The notes: generated from the letters alone by a model not told the origin. A stretch of 64,000 nt of DNA from Kineobactrum salinum (GCF_010669285.1 NZ_CP048711.1:1116001-1180000); one strand, 5' to 3'; shown: positions 1-11,846, numbered from the stretch's first letter. Numbers and translations: made by a program.

Positions 1-205
1 CGGGGACGCCACCCAGATCGACCTGCCCCGCGGGACCCAGTCGGGTCTCACCCATGCCAGCAATATCCTGACCGACGTCGAGGGACTGGGCTTCACCTGG
101 TTCGGCAACAAGGATGTGGTGCGTCATCCAATGGTTCAGCGCATCGTCGAAGCCTACGATGCCTACGAGGACAAGGCGACCCCGCTCGACAAAAGCCGGC
201 CATGA
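1..205 (+). CDS. ybeZ: PhoH-like ATPase, C-terminal fragment
   Basis: Only the last 67 or so codons are present; the gene enters from the left edge. The readable tail runs GDATQIDLPRGTQSGL, then a stretch ending in FGNKDVVRHPMVQRIVEAY. This is the characteristic C-terminal part of the PhoH/YbeZ P-loop ATPase family, thought to act with YbeY in rRNA maturation. The stop codon overlaps the ybeY start (ATGA at 202-205), so the two are probably translationally coupled. The nucleotide-binding motifs lie outside the window, so the call rests on the tail and on synteny with ybeY-corC-lnt. Confidence 0.85.
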   Translation, partial: GDATQIDLPRGTQSGLTHASNILTDVEGLGFTWFGNKDVVRHPMVQRIVEAYDAYEDKATPLDKSRP

Positions 206-687
206 ACCTGCACGTCGACATTCAGAGCGCCAGCACTGAACCCGCCCCCGAAGAGGATGACATACGGGGCTGGATCAGTGCAGCACTGCGCCAGGCCGGC
301 ACGGGTATCGAAGCCGCCGAGGTTTGCCTGCGCTTGGTGGACGAGGCAGAGATGGCGCAGCTCAACCACAGTTACCGGGGCAAGACCGGCCCCACCAACG
401 TCCTGTCCTTCCCCGCCGACCTGCCACCGGAACTGCAACTGCCGCTGCTGGGCGATATCGTGATCTGCGCACCGGTAGTGCTGCGCGAGGCGCGGGAACA
501 GGGCAAGAGCGCCCGCGCTCACTGGGCCCACATGCTGGTGCACGGCAGCCTGCACCTGCTCGGCCACGATCATGTCGAGGCGGCTGACGCCGCCGTGATG
601 GAAGCCCTGGAGACCGACATCCTGGGCCAGCTGGGTTTTTCCTGTCCGTATTCCGACCATCTCCACGAGGAGTCCCTCTCGCAATGA
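202..687 (+). CDS. ybeY: Endoribonuclease YbeY
   Basis: A 161-residue protein of normal family length. It carries the zinc-binding H-x3-H-x5-H signature as HGSLHLLGHDH, with histidines at residues 114, 118 and 124. YbeY is a cytoplasmic metal-dependent single-strand endoribonuclease that matures the 16S rRNA 3' end and helps ribosome quality control. The start overlaps the phoH stop by 4 bp, and the stop overlaps the corC start in the same way (684-687). This makes phoH-ybeY-corC one tightly coupled unit. Nothing in the sequence is unusual. Confidence 0.95.
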   Translation: MNLHVDIQSASTEPAPEEDDIRGWISAALRQAGTGIEAAEVCLRLVDEAEMAQLNHSYRGKTGPTNVLSFPADLPPELQLPLLGDIVICAPVVLREAREQGKSARAHWAHMLVHGSLHLLGHDHVEAADAAVMEALETDILGQLGFSCPYSDHLHEESLSQ

Positions 688-1529
688 ACGAAGACCGATT
701 TGGCCACGAACCAGGCGACCGATCCTGGCTCGAGAAAATCGCCTTGCTGTTTTCTTCCGAACCACGCAACCGCAGGGATCTCGAGGGTGTACTGGCGATT
801 GCGGCAGACAACGAGGTCATCGACCAGGACGCCCGCAGCATCATGGAAGGCGCCATGAAGGTCAGCGACATGCAGGCGCGGGACATCATGATCCCACGGG
901 CGCAAATGACGGTAATCAAGGCCGATGCCACGCTGGAGGAGATCCTGCCGCAGATCATTCGCTCCGCCCACTCCCGCTATCCGGTGATCGGCGAGAGCCC
1001 GGACGACATACAGGGCATATTGCTGGCCAAGGATCTGCTGCCGGAAATCCTGAACAAGGATCACAGCGAATTCCGCATGCAGGCTTTGTTGCGGCCGACC
1101 GTGGTGGTACCCGAGAGCAAGCGCCTCAATGTGCTGCTGCGGGAGTTCCGCGAGAACCGCAATCATATGGCGATAGTCATCGATGAGTACGGTGGTGTCG
1201 CCGGCCTGGTGACCATCGAGGACGTGCTGGAGGAGATTGTCGGCGACATCGAGGACGAAACCGACGTCGAGGAGGATCACTTCATCCGCCAGATCAGCGA
1301 CGAGGACTATTTCATCAAGGCGCTGACCCCGATCGAGGATTTCAACGACTACTTCAAGACCACCTTCAGCGATGAGGAATTCGACACCATAGGCGGTCTC
1401 GTGATCCAGGCCTTTGGCCACATGCCGGCCCGCAACGAGATCACCCATATCGACAATTTCGAGTTCAAGATCATCAACGCCGATCAGCGCAAGATCCACA
1501 GCCTGCGCATGCGCCCCGTCAGGGACTGA
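684..1529 (+). CDS. corC: CorC/HlyC family CBS-domain transporter-associated protein
   Basis: A soluble 281-residue protein. The acidic, hydrophilic N-terminus is followed by two CBS motifs (about residues 65-185; the MQARDIMIPR entry and HMAIVIDEYGGVAGLVTIED are typical) and a C-terminal CorC_HlyC domain (about 200-280, ending in HSLRMRPV). The family is linked to magnesium and cobalt efflux and to heavy-metal tolerance. It lacks the DUF21 membrane domain of larger relatives, as E. coli CorC does. The gene overlaps ybeY by 4 bp and ends 5 bp before lnt, matching the conserved gammaproteobacterial order. Confidence 0.93.
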   Translation: MNEDRFGHEPGDRSWLEKIALLFSSEPRNRRDLEGVLAIAADNEVIDQDARSIMEGAMKVSDMQARDIMIPRAQMTVIKADATLEEILPQIIRSAHSRYPVIGESPDDIQGILLAKDLLPEILNKDHSEFRMQALLRPTVVVPESKRLNVLLREFRENRNHMAIVIDEYGGVAGLVTIEDVLEEIVGDIEDETDVEEDHFIRQISDEDYFIKALTPIEDFNDYFKTTFSDEEFDTIGGLVIQAFGHMPARNEITHIDNFEFKIINADQRKIHSLRMRPVRD

Positions 1530-1534
1530 AGCCC

Positions 1535-3037
1535 GTGGAGCGGCGCCACTACCTGCGCCTGCTGCTGGCGCCCCTGGCCGGTGCCCTGGTCACGCTATCG
1601 CTGGCGCCCTTCGACCTGTGGCCGGCCGGCATTCTCAGTACGGCGCTGTACTGCTACCTGCTGAGCAACTGCAGTCCACGCCAGGCGCTGCTGCGGGGCT
1701 GGTTATATGGCCTGGGCCTGTTTGGTTCAGGTGTGTCCTGGGTCTATGTCAGCATTCACGACTACGGCTATGCCAGTGTGCCGCTGGCTGTGCTGCTGAC
1801 AGTGCTGTTTTGCGCCGGGCTCGCGCTGCTGCAGGCGCTGTTCGCCTGGTGCTATGTGCGGCTGGTGCGGTTCCTGCCGGGGGGCATGCTGGTTGGCTTT
1901 CCCGCCCTGTGGGTACTGTTTGAATGGCTGCGCAGCTGGCTGCTGACCGGTTTTCCGTGGCTGTACCTGGGCTATGCCCATGCAGATACCTGGATCGCCG
2001 GCTGGGCGCCGGTGCTGGGCGTCTACGGCCTGTCGTTCATCTGCGCCCTCAGCGGCAGCTGCCTGTTCCTGGCCTGGCGCAGCCGCCAACTGCCGGCGCT
2101 GATCACCTATGCCGGCATCATCGCAACCCTGTGGGCGGGAGGCGGTGTGTTGCGCCCCATTCAATGGGTGGCCCCCGCGGCCGAAAAGCCGCTGACCGTG
2201 GCCCTCTACCAGCCCAATATCCCGCAGCAACTGAAATGGGACCGCAGCTATTACCCCCGTATCCTGAAGCAGTTCGACCACGCCCTGGGTGCCCTGTACG
2301 GCCACGACATCATTCTCTGGCCCGAGTCCGCGCTACCGCGGTTCTACCACCAGGTACAGGACTACCTCGGCCCGGTGGCCGAGCAGGCGCGGGTCCGCGG
2401 ATCAACGCTGATCACCGGCATCCCCTATCGGGAGCCAGGCGGCGAGGATTATTACAACAGCATCGTCGCGCTGGGCCTGGGCCAGGGGCTGTACCACAAG
2501 CAGCATCTGGTGCCCTTCGGCGAATACGTACCGCTGGAGCAGTGGCTGCGGGGCCTGATCGGCTTTTTCGACCTGCCCATGTCCGGCTTCAGCGCCGGTT
2601 CCGCCGAGCAGGCACCGCTGCGCACCAATGCCTACCGGATTGCGCCTTTCATCTGTTATGAGGTGGTCTACCCGGATCTGGTGGCCAGTGGGGCCAAACA
2701 CGCCGAGCTGCTGGTTACCATCAGCAACGACAGCTGGTTCGGGGCCTCAATAGGTCCGCTGCAGCACCTGCAGATGGCCCGGATGCGAGCGCTGGAAACC
2801 GGTCGCTATCTACTGCGCGGCACCAACAATGGCGTGTCGGCCATTATTGACCACCGCGGCCGGATCCAGGCCCGCACCGCGCAGTTTGAAGAGGCCATAG
2901 TCAGCGGCGAGGCCCAGGTGATGCTCGGCAGCACGCCCTTTGCCAGTTTCGGCTCGCGGCCTGTCATCAGTGGCTGCGCCCTGCTGTTGCTGATGATGCT
3001 GGTGATGTACCACACCTTCTGGCGCGAAACCCGCTAG
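1535..3037 (+). CDS. lnt: Apolipoprotein N-acyltransferase
   Basis: A 500-residue inner-membrane enzyme that adds the third acyl chain to the N-terminal cysteine of periplasmic lipoproteins. The first 200 or so residues form several hydrophobic segments. The rest is a nitrilase-like domain carrying the expected triad: Glu264 in WPESA, Lys322 in YHKQHLVPFGEY and Cys374 in FICYE. A last hydrophobic segment lies near residues 475-495. The start is a GTG 5 bp after corC; no better in-frame ATG fits the family N-terminus. It is last in the phoH-ybeY-corC-lnt run, and the following gap contains a palindromic element. Confidence 0.95.
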   Translation: MERRHYLRLLLAPLAGALVTLSLAPFDLWPAGILSTALYCYLLSNCSPRQALLRGWLYGLGLFGSGVSWVYVSIHDYGYASVPLAVLLTVLFCAGLALLQALFAWCYVRLVRFLPGGMLVGFPALWVLFEWLRSWLLTGFPWLYLGYAHADTWIAGWAPVLGVYGLSFICALSGSCLFLAWRSRQLPALITYAGIIATLWAGGGVLRPIQWVAPAAEKPLTVALYQPNIPQQLKWDRSYYPRILKQFDHALGALYGHDIILWPESALPRFYHQVQDYLGPVAEQARVRGSTLITGIPYREPGGEDYYNSIVALGLGQGLYHKQHLVPFGEYVPLEQWLRGLIGFFDLPMSGFSAGSAEQAPLRTNAYRIAPFICYEVVYPDLVASGAKHAELLVTISNDSWFGASIGPLQHLQMARMRALETGRYLLRGTNNGVSAIIDHRGRIQARTAQFEEAIVSGEAQVMLGSTPFASFGSRPVISGCALLLLMMLVMYHTFWRETR

Positions 3038-3042
3038 TCCCA

Positions 3043-3224
3043 ATGGCACTTACTTAAGGGTTTTGGGACTTCGTAGCCCGGTCGGCATCCCGGGAGGGTG
3101 CTTTCGAGACACGCCGTGAATCCGTCCATGGAGGCTCGGATGCGACATCCATGTCGCATACGGTCTCGAAAGCACCCTCCCGGGACGCCGACCTTCTACC
3201 GGAGCGAGCTAAAGTAAGTGCCAT
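3043..3224. repeat. Nested palindromic element, copy 1, with outer terminal inverted repeats
   Basis: This fills most of the 344-bp gap between lnt and leuS. The 13-bp sequence ATGGCACTTACTT (3043-3055) recurs inverted at 3212-3224. Inside lies a long hairpin whose arms, 3080-3110 and 3163-3193, are complementary over 31 positions with one mismatch. The loop holds a core shared with the elements near 8.6 and 17.0 kb, including the palindrome ATGCGACATCCATGTCGCAT (3140-3159). The terminal repeats suggest a MITE-like element. No transposase is present, and no convincing target duplication is visible. Function is unknown. Confidence 0.8.
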
Positions 3225-3360
3225 GGCCGCCAGGCGTGCCGCGGCACCTGTCCTGCAAGTCCTTCGCCGGCCGTGGCGAATGCTGTTAGAATCCGCTTTC
3301 GCGAATTCACCGGTGCCCGTCCCTGCTCTCACGGCGGCGGCACCAGCCCCTTTGCCCTGA

Positions 3361-5981
<2,621 letters not shown>

Positions 5982-6012
5982 TCGCCTGAACAGGCCCTGG
6001 AGGAATGTGCTG

Positions 6013-6582
6013 ATGCCAGCTGAACGTGAACCTGCCCCGCGAACACCCCAGACTCCCGGCTGTTACTTGCGGCGGCGCGGTTTTGCGGGATTGCTCCTGG
6101 CACTGCTCCTGCCCGCTTTGCTCAGTGCCTGCGGGTTCCAGTTGCGCGGCGTCGCCAGCGCCACCGCAATGCCGGAGAGCTGGCGCCAGATGTACCTGGA
6201 CACATCCGACCCCAACAGCGAGTTCAGCCGTGACCTGAAAGCCCGTTTCTCCGCCAACGGTATCGAATGGATGGAGCGCGACGAAGCCAACTACATCCTG
6301 CAACTGGGGCCCGAGCGCTTCAGTCAGCGCAACCTGTCGCTGAACAGCGAGGCCCGCGCCGCCGAGTTCGAGCTGACCATGCAGGCACGCTTTACCGTGC
6401 GCGACGCCAGCGGCGCCATGGCGATGGAGCCTGCGGAGGCGGTGATCGTCAAACAGATGGAAAACGATCCCCGCAACGTAGTGGGCAAGGCCGAGGAGAT
6501 CCGGATCATCCAGGGGGAGATGCGCGCCGAGTTGTCCCAGCAGATCCTGCGCCGCATCGGTTTTCACGCCGCGGCACTGTAG
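6013..6582 (+). CDS. lptE: LPS-assembly lipoprotein LptE
   Basis: A 189-residue outer-membrane lipoprotein that plugs the LptD barrel and helps insert lipopolysaccharide. I chose the ATG at 6013 because a GGAGG lies about 8 bp upstream and the protein then begins with a basic stretch, a hydrophobic segment and the lipobox-like LLSACGFQLRG. The CGFQLRG sequence after the modified cysteine is typical of LptE/RlpB. The basic region before the hydrophobic segment is rather long, about 27 residues. It lies between leuS and holA, which is the canonical order. Confidence 0.92.
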   Translation: MPAEREPAPRTPQTPGCYLRRRGFAGLLLALLLPALLSACGFQLRGVASATAMPESWRQMYLDTSDPNSEFSRDLKARFSANGIEWMERDEANYILQLGPERFSQRNLSLNSEARAAEFELTMQARFTVRDASGAMAMEPAEAVIVKQMENDPRNVVGKAEEIRIIQGEMRAELSQQILRRIGFHAAAL

Positions 6583-6596
6583 GACGATTCCTGGCA

Positions 6597-7601
6597 GTGC
6601 AGATCAAACCCCCACAGCTTCACCAGCATCTGCAGCAGCAGTGTCTGCCGGTCTATCTCATCAGTGGCGATGAGCCGTTGCTGGTCCAGGAGTGTGCCGA
6701 CCTGGTACGCACAGCTGCACGGCAGGCCGGCTGCAACGCCCGCGACATCATCGACAGCAGCGCCCCGGATTTCGGCTGGCAGAGCCTGTTGCATTCAGCC
6801 TCGGAGATGTCCCTGTTCGGCGACCGCAAACTGGTCGAACTGCGCCTGCCGGGCGGCAAGCCCGGCGCCGAAGGCAGCAAGGCATTGTGCGAATATATCG
6901 AGCGCGCCAGCGGTGACGATGTGCTGCTGGTGATAAGTGGCAAGATAGACAAGCAGTCTCTGAGCAGCAAGTGGTACAAGACCCTGGAGCGCGCCGGTGC
7001 CGCGGTCCAGGTCTGGCCAGTGGGCGCCCGCGACTTGCCGCGCTGGTTGCGTCAGCGGCTGGGGCAGGCCGGGCTGCGCATCGACGACGACGCGCTGGAA
7101 CTGCTGGCCGAGCGGCTGGAAGGCAACCTGTTTGCCGCGGTACAGGAGGTGGAGAAGCTCAAACTGCTGGCCCGGGATCAGCAGGTCACCCTCGCTACCG
7201 TCACCACGGCGGTGCTCGACAACGCCCGCTACAACCTGTTTGCGATGGTCGATACCGCACTGCGCGGTGACGCTGGCGCCAGCCTGCGCATGGTGCATGG
7301 CCTGCGCGCCGAGGGCAGCGAGGTCATACCATTGCTGTGGGCCCTGACGCGGGAGCTGCGCAGTCTCTACAGCATGCGGCTGGCCTGTGACGAGGGCCAG
7401 CCGATAACGCGGGTCATCGGCAACCACCGGGTCTGGCAGAGCCGGGCACCGCTGGTGCAGGCCGCCCTGCAACGCCACAGCAGCCGTTCGCTGGGGGAGT
7501 TGCTGCAGCTGGCGCTGGAGGTGGACGGCAGCGTCAAGGGCTTTGCCGACGGCGATCCCTGGGATCACCTGGACCGACTGCTGCTGGGGCTCGCTGCCTG
7601 A
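6597..7601 (+). CDS. holA: DNA polymerase III subunit delta
   Basis: Delta is the clamp-loader subunit that opens the beta sliding clamp. The GTG at 6597 gives 334 residues, close to the E. coli protein, and begins VQIKPPQLHQHLQQQCLPVYLISGDEPLLVQE; the YLISGDEPLLVQE segment is typical. The first domain is AAA+-like, without functional nucleotide-binding motifs as expected for delta. The middle contains LAERLEGNLFAAVQEVEKL and the C-terminal part is helical. The gene starts 14 bp after lptE. The open frame extends upstream into lptE, but that extension has no family resemblance. Confidence 0.92.
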   Translation: MQIKPPQLHQHLQQQCLPVYLISGDEPLLVQECADLVRTAARQAGCNARDIIDSSAPDFGWQSLLHSASEMSLFGDRKLVELRLPGGKPGAEGSKALCEYIERASGDDVLLVISGKIDKQSLSSKWYKTLERAGAAVQVWPVGARDLPRWLRQRLGQAGLRIDDDALELLAERLEGNLFAAVQEVEKLKLLARDQQVTLATVTTAVLDNARYNLFAMVDTALRGDAGASLRMVHGLRAEGSEVIPLLWALTRELRSLYSMRLACDEGQPITRVIGNHRVWQSRAPLVQAALQRHSSRSLGELLQLALEVDGSVKGFADGDPWDHLDRLLLGLAA

Positions 7602-7748
7602 GACACTGCTTTGCGCCCCACTGCTGATGTGTATCCCGCCCAGTCCCGACTATAATCAAATCGAAACCTGATACCGGGATGCTTCGAAGGCGGTCATAGC
7701 AATGGTGGTCACCATCGACACGCCCACTAATCCCGCTAATGGCGACGT

Positions 7749-7955
7749 TTATTGCTCCACCGCCAGCTCCGCTTCCGGCTCGGCCAGACAGCAGCTTTTC
7801 AGCGCCCAGCAGCCCACCTGGTGAGATTTGCTATCCAGGCAGCGAAACTCACAGGCAAACAGGTTCCTGTCACGCAGCAGGCGATACAATACGGGCAGCG
7901 GCACTTCCATCTGTACCGTGACGTCGACAGACAAGCCTCCTCGGGATGTACTCAT
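7749..7955 (-). CDS. Small hypothetical protein
   Basis: A 68-residue protein that I do not recognise. The start is supported by a GAGG about 6 bp before the ATG on the minus strand. It contains VTVQMEVPLPVLYRLLRDRN followed by a cysteine-containing stretch (FACEFRCLDSKSHQVGCWALKSCCL) and an acidic end. The four cysteines in the middle and the absence of a signal sequence suggest a small cytoplasmic protein that might bind metal, but no known zinc-finger spacing is clear. It lies 14 bp downstream of another minus-strand gene, so the two probably form one transcript. Confidence 0.55.
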   Translation of the reverse strand: MSTSRGGLSVDVTVQMEVPLPVLYRLLRDRNLFACEFRCLDSKSHQVGCWALKSCCLAEPEAELAVEQ

Positions 7956-7969
7956 ATATTCCTCAAGAT

Positions 7970-8406
7970 TCAGTGCAGAAGGTGAGCGACGCGCCTACCC
8001 GGCCGCTGTCTGGGCGCCTCCCCTGCCGCCGTCAGCAGCCGGTTGCAGGCCTCCATTACCGGGCCGCGCGGTGCTCCCCGGGCCAGGGCCCGCTCCAGCT
8101 CGCCAAACACACGCTTCAGCAGCGGACGAATATTGTTCTGTGCCTGTTGCCGGTTCCACAGCCTGATCAGCAACAGGCCACTGTGGGTCAGTCGTACGAT
8201 GCCGGGCAGGAGCTGCTGTTGTGGATTTGCCACCAGCAGTTCAGCCAGCTCCAGCGCGAGCACGGCGGAGCGCAGCGCCTGCTCTACCCGCTCCCCCTGC
8301 TCCAGGGTGATGCCGCTCTCATAGCTTTTCGTCCACAGGATCAGGGCGGCGTCGGAATGGTCACGCAACCACCGGCTGTAGACAGGACAGATCAGTTCTC
8401 GCTGCA
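7970..8406 (-). CDS. Hypothetical helical protein
   Basis: The frame is open from 8458, but I prefer the ATG at 8406, which has an ACGAGG about 9 bp upstream. This gives about 145 residues beginning MQRELICPVYSRWLRDH. The protein is mostly predicted helix, rich in leucine, arginine and glutamine, with no signal peptide and no motif I can name. It is followed 14 bp later by a 68-residue gene on the same strand. Function is unknown. Base composition is like that of its neighbours, so there is no sign of recent transfer. Confidence 0.55.
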
Positions 8407-8594
8407 TGGGCACGGGCCTCGTTATCCATTGCTGTAACCCAAACTTTAATGCGATCAATTCTCATTTGCAATACGTGTTTGAGAATTTTTGCCGGTTCGC
8501 AGCTGACGAAACCATTACAATGGACTCTTTCGTGGAGTATTTGATCACGAGTGCCGAATCGGCGGACGTGAGGCCGGCACTTCGATCGCCGAGC

Positions 8595-8700
8595 CATCAG
8601 CCGAGGTGCGGTGTTCAAGACGCGCCGTGAACCCCTCCATGGGGGCTCGTATGCGACATCCATGTCGCATACGGTCTTGAACACCGCACCCCGGCCGATG
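8595..8700. repeat. Palindromic intergenic element, copy 2
   Basis: This lies in the 406-bp gap between the divergent starts at 8406 and 8813. The arms at 8595-8621 and 8674-8700 are complementary over 27 positions with two mismatches. The loop carries the core shared with the copies at 3.1 and 17.0 kb, including ATGCGACATCCATGTCGCAT at 8651-8670. The arm sequence differs from the other copies but still pairs with itself. A GTAGCC...GGACAGCAAT tail follows at about 8709-8735. It is not terminator-like: there is no T tract, and it sits upstream of two genes rather than downstream. Confidence 0.82.
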
Positions 8701-8812
8701 TCTCTACCCTGGTAGCCGCCCCATAGGACAGCAATACGGGATAGCAATAACAATGGATATTCCTTCCTGCGGTCGCTGCGCCACCGCTGCAATCGGAGCA
8801 GACAACTGACTC

Positions 8813-9487
8813 ATGACACCTTCCAGCTACCGCGTTGAGGAACTCGCCCGAACGCTATCGCGGCATCATGCTCTGTTCGAGCTGCTGCCGGAGGCTCACC
8901 GGCAGAGCCTGCTCGACTTTGCCCTGCGCTTCCTCGACGAGCGCGAGATCACTCTGGACCACCCGGAAAGCCGGGTCGACGTGTTGGTGGCGGCGAATGC
9001 CGCGCTGGTCGGTATGTACCAACCGGTGGATTATTTCTCCGTCCTTGATTGGATCTACATCGGCACCGGCTCCGGCGATCACGACGGCGAAGCCTGGGGC
9101 AGCAACAAATTGCTGTTGGACAGCGCCGCGGTGATCGCGGAGTCGGCGCAAATCATCCCGGGCGCCAATGTCGTCATCCATGAATTCGCCCATGTGCTGG
9201 ATCATATGCTGGGCCTCAGCGGAGGTACACAGGGTCTGCGCGATGCATTGGAAACGCACCTGGAACAGCTCAATCGGGGCGAACCCGGCTGTATCAGTGA
9301 CTGGCGCGACAGTATTGCGATCGACCAGGTGATGGAGGGGAATTTCGGCTACCTGGAGCAGGTGGAGTTCTTCGCCTATGCCAGCGAGGCCTACTTTACC
9401 GCGCCGCGTGAGCTGCAGCGGGAACTGCCCGGACTGTACCGCGAATTGCTCGCTATCTACCGCATCGATACCGCGCCATTGATTTGA
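8813..9487 (+). CDS. mtfA: M90-family zinc metallopeptidase, MtfA-like
   Basis: A 224-residue protein. The HEFAH zinc-metallopeptidase motif is at residues 123-127 (VVIHEFAHVLD), and a downstream EFFAYASEAYF region supplies a plausible third ligand glutamate. The fold and spacing match the M90/MtfA family. In E. coli, MtfA binds the glucose-PTS repressor Mlc and is a weak peptidase. I see no Mlc or PTS genes here, so the physiological partner is unknown. There is no signal peptide. The gene is probably transcribed alone. Confidence 0.85.
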   Translation: MTPSSYRVEELARTLSRHHALFELLPEAHRQSLLDFALRFLDEREITLDHPESRVDVLVAANAALVGMYQPVDYFSVLDWIYIGTGSGDHDGEAWGSNKLLLDSAAVIAESAQIIPGANVVIHEFAHVLDHMLGLSGGTQGLRDALETHLEQLNRGEPGCISDWRDSIAIDQVMEGNFGYLEQVEFFAYASEAYFTAPRELQRELPGLYRELLAIYRIDTAPLI

Positions 9488-9692
9488 GGGCCATCGTCAT
9501 GACTTACGGGTGGGGAGGTGAGACGGACAATCGACACATCCGAACAATATGTCCATGATTGTTGTTTTAATCGACAGATGCACGGTTGCGGCACTTCAAC
9601 CTGGAAAGTCCGCAGCTCGGCACCGATGAATGCGCTCCGCCCGTTGCAACCGGGGCTGCCCCGGCGGGTATTGAACATGGTAGGGTTAAGCG

Positions 9693-11846
9693 ATGACGAT
9701 ACTGTTTGAATCCACCGAAGCCTGTGTCGACCATACGATCGCCCGGCTCGGCAAGGAACTGCGCCTGGCGGCGCCGCTGGGACTGGGCAAGCCGGTGCAG
9801 CTGCTCAATGCCTTCTTCCAGCGGGCGCTGGCGGACCCCGAGCTGGAACTGCATATCTATACCGCGCTGTCACTGGAGCTGCCCAAACCCGGCAGCGAGA
9901 TTGAGGCGGGGCTGGCCGACCCCATCATAGAGCGGCTGTTTGGTGACTATGAGCCACTGCAATACATGGAAGCATTGCGGGCCGGCACACTCCCGCCCAA
10001 TATCCACATTAGCGAGGTCTATTTCAAGGCGGGCTCCATGAAGGGGGTCCCGGTGGCCCAGCAGAACTACATCTCCAGCAACTATACCCATATCGCCCGC
10101 GACCTCTGCGCTATGGGCGTGAATGTGCTGGTGCAGATGGTGGCGGCCAGGGAGACAGAAGCCGGGCTGTCGCTGAGCCTGTCCTGCAACGCCGATGTAA
10201 CCGTGGATCTGATGCGGCAGCAGCGCGAGAACCAGCCGGACAATTTCCTGTGCCTGGCCCAGATACACCCCGAGCTGCCCTTCATGGAACATGATGCCGA
10301 GCTTGCCGCTGAAGCGTTTGATGGCATTCTGCGCAACCCGGCCTGTGACAAGGCCCTGTTTGCGGTCCCCAATAGCGCCGTACCGCTGGCCGATTACGCC
10401 ACCGCACTGCATGCCAGCCGCCTGGTGGTGGATGGTGGCACCCTGCAAATCGGTATCGGTGCCCTCGGCGATGCGCTCGCCCACAGCTGTATCCTGCGCC
10501 ACAATAACAACGAGGCCTGGCGCGCCATGGTGGCGGCTGTCGATCAGCAGGAGGATAGCAATGTCGCGGTGGAGGGCGGCACTTTCAACCAGGGCCTGTA
10601 TGTCTGTACCGAGATGTTTGTCTACGGCATGCTGCGGCTGATGGAGGCCGGCATCGTCAAGCGCCGGGTATATGACAATCTGCAGCTGCAGCAGGGCCTG
10701 AACAACGGGGCTATCTCCACCGTCATTGACGAGCGCCTGTACAATTATGCGCGCGATTGCGACCTGCTGCCGCGGGTGCTGGACCAGGCCACGCTGGAGT
10801 CGCTGCAGTACTGGGGCCTGCTGCCGGCCGGGCTGCTGCTGGAGGACAGCGGACTCTCGCTGGATGGCAAGGCGCTGGTCAACGATCTGGAGCAACCCGC
10901 TACCCGGGCTGCATTGCTGGCTGCGGTAGCAGGTGGGGAACTGCGCCATGGGCGGGTCCTGCACGGCGGCTTTTTCCTCGGCCCGCGGGAGTTCTACCGC
11001 AAGCTGCGTGAACTCGATGCAAGCGGGCGGGAACAGATCTGCATGACCAGCGTGCAGCGCACCAACCGGCTGCTGCGGGACTATCCGCTGTACTGCGCCC
11101 AGCGCCGCGAGGCGCGCTTTATCAACACCGGGATGATGGTCAGCCTCAGCGGCGCTGTCACCTCCGATGCGCTGGAGGATGGCACCGTGATCAGCGGTGT
11201 CGGCGGCCAGTACAATTTTGTCGCTATGGCTCACGATCTGCCCGGAGCACGCTCAATCCTGTGCATTCGCAGTACCCGGGGCAGCGGCAGGAAACTCCAG
11301 TCCAACATCGTGCCGTTCTACGGCCACACCACCATCCCTCGCCATTTGCGCGATATCATCGTCACCGAATACGGCATCGCCGACCTGCGCGGCCAGAGTG
11401 ACGCCGAGGTGTGCAGGCGCCTGATAGCGATTGCCGACAGCCGCTTCCAGCAGGAACTCGCGGATTTCGCCTGTGAGCATGGCAAATTACCGGCGGACTA
11501 CGAGATCCCGGCCGCGGCGCGCAACAACAATCCCGAACGACTCGCCGACGCGCTGCAGACCTGGATCGACGATGGCCTGCTGCCAGAATATCCCCTGGGG
11601 ACCGAACTGACCGAGCAGGAACAGGCCCTGAGCGCCAGCCTGCGCCGGATCAAGGCGCTGAGCGACGAACCCACTGCGTTCCTGCGCCAGGCCTTTCGCG
11701 CGCTGTTGCACCAGGGCGACGCCGAGGCGGCCCGGCCCTACCTGGAACGGATCCAGCTGGAGTGCCCGGACAGCAGCAAGGAATTCATCATTCAACAGCT
11801 GCTGTTGCTGGAACTCGAACAAATGGGGCTGCTGAAAGCCGGCTGA
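9693..11846 (+). CDS. Acetyl-CoA hydrolase/transferase family protein
   Basis: A 717-residue cytoplasmic enzyme, longer than the 430-500 residues typical of acetate CoA-transferases and 4-hydroxybutyrate CoA-transferases. The two CoA-transferase domains are recognisable: an N-terminal half with VPVAQQNYISSNYTHIARDL and VDGGTLQIGIGALGDAL, and a C-terminal AcetylCoA_hyd_C-like domain with ISGVGGQYNFVAMAHDLPGARSI and IVTEYGIADLRGQ. The last 150 or so residues extend past the usual end. The family moves CoA between acyl-CoAs and carboxylates or hydrolyses acyl-CoA. The substrate cannot be read from the sequence. No CoA-metabolism genes are adjacent. Confidence 0.82.
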   Translation: MTILFESTEACVDHTIARLGKELRLAAPLGLGKPVQLLNAFFQRALADPELELHIYTALSLELPKPGSEIEAGLADPIIERLFGDYEPLQYMEALRAGTLPPNIHISEVYFKAGSMKGVPVAQQNYISSNYTHIARDLCAMGVNVLVQMVAARETEAGLSLSLSCNADVTVDLMRQQRENQPDNFLCLAQIHPELPFMEHDAELAAEAFDGILRNPACDKALFAVPNSAVPLADYATALHASRLVVDGGTLQIGIGALGDALAHSCILRHNNNEAWRAMVAAVDQQEDSNVAVEGGTFNQGLYVCTEMFVYGMLRLMEAGIVKRRVYDNLQLQQGLNNGAISTVIDERLYNYARDCDLLPRVLDQATLESLQYWGLLPAGLLLEDSGLSLDGKALVNDLEQPATRAALLAAVAGGELRHGRVLHGGFFLGPREFYRKLRELDASGREQICMTSVQRTNRLLRDYPLYCAQRREARFINTGMMVSLSGAVTSDALEDGTVISGVGGQYNFVAMAHDLPGARSILCIRSTRGSGRKLQSNIVPFYGHTTIPRHLRDIIVTEYGIADLRGQSDAEVCRRLIAIADSRFQQELADFACEHGKLPADYEIPAAARNNNPERLADALQTWIDDGLLPEYPLGTELTEQEQALSASLRRIKALSDEPTAFLRQAFRALLHQGDAEAARPYLERIQLECPDSSKEFIIQQLLLLELEQMGLLKAG

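Noticed and set aside
9870-11234. A 454-codon minus-strand open frame
   Set aside because: It is antisense to the CoA-transferase-family gene, whose motifs are unambiguous.
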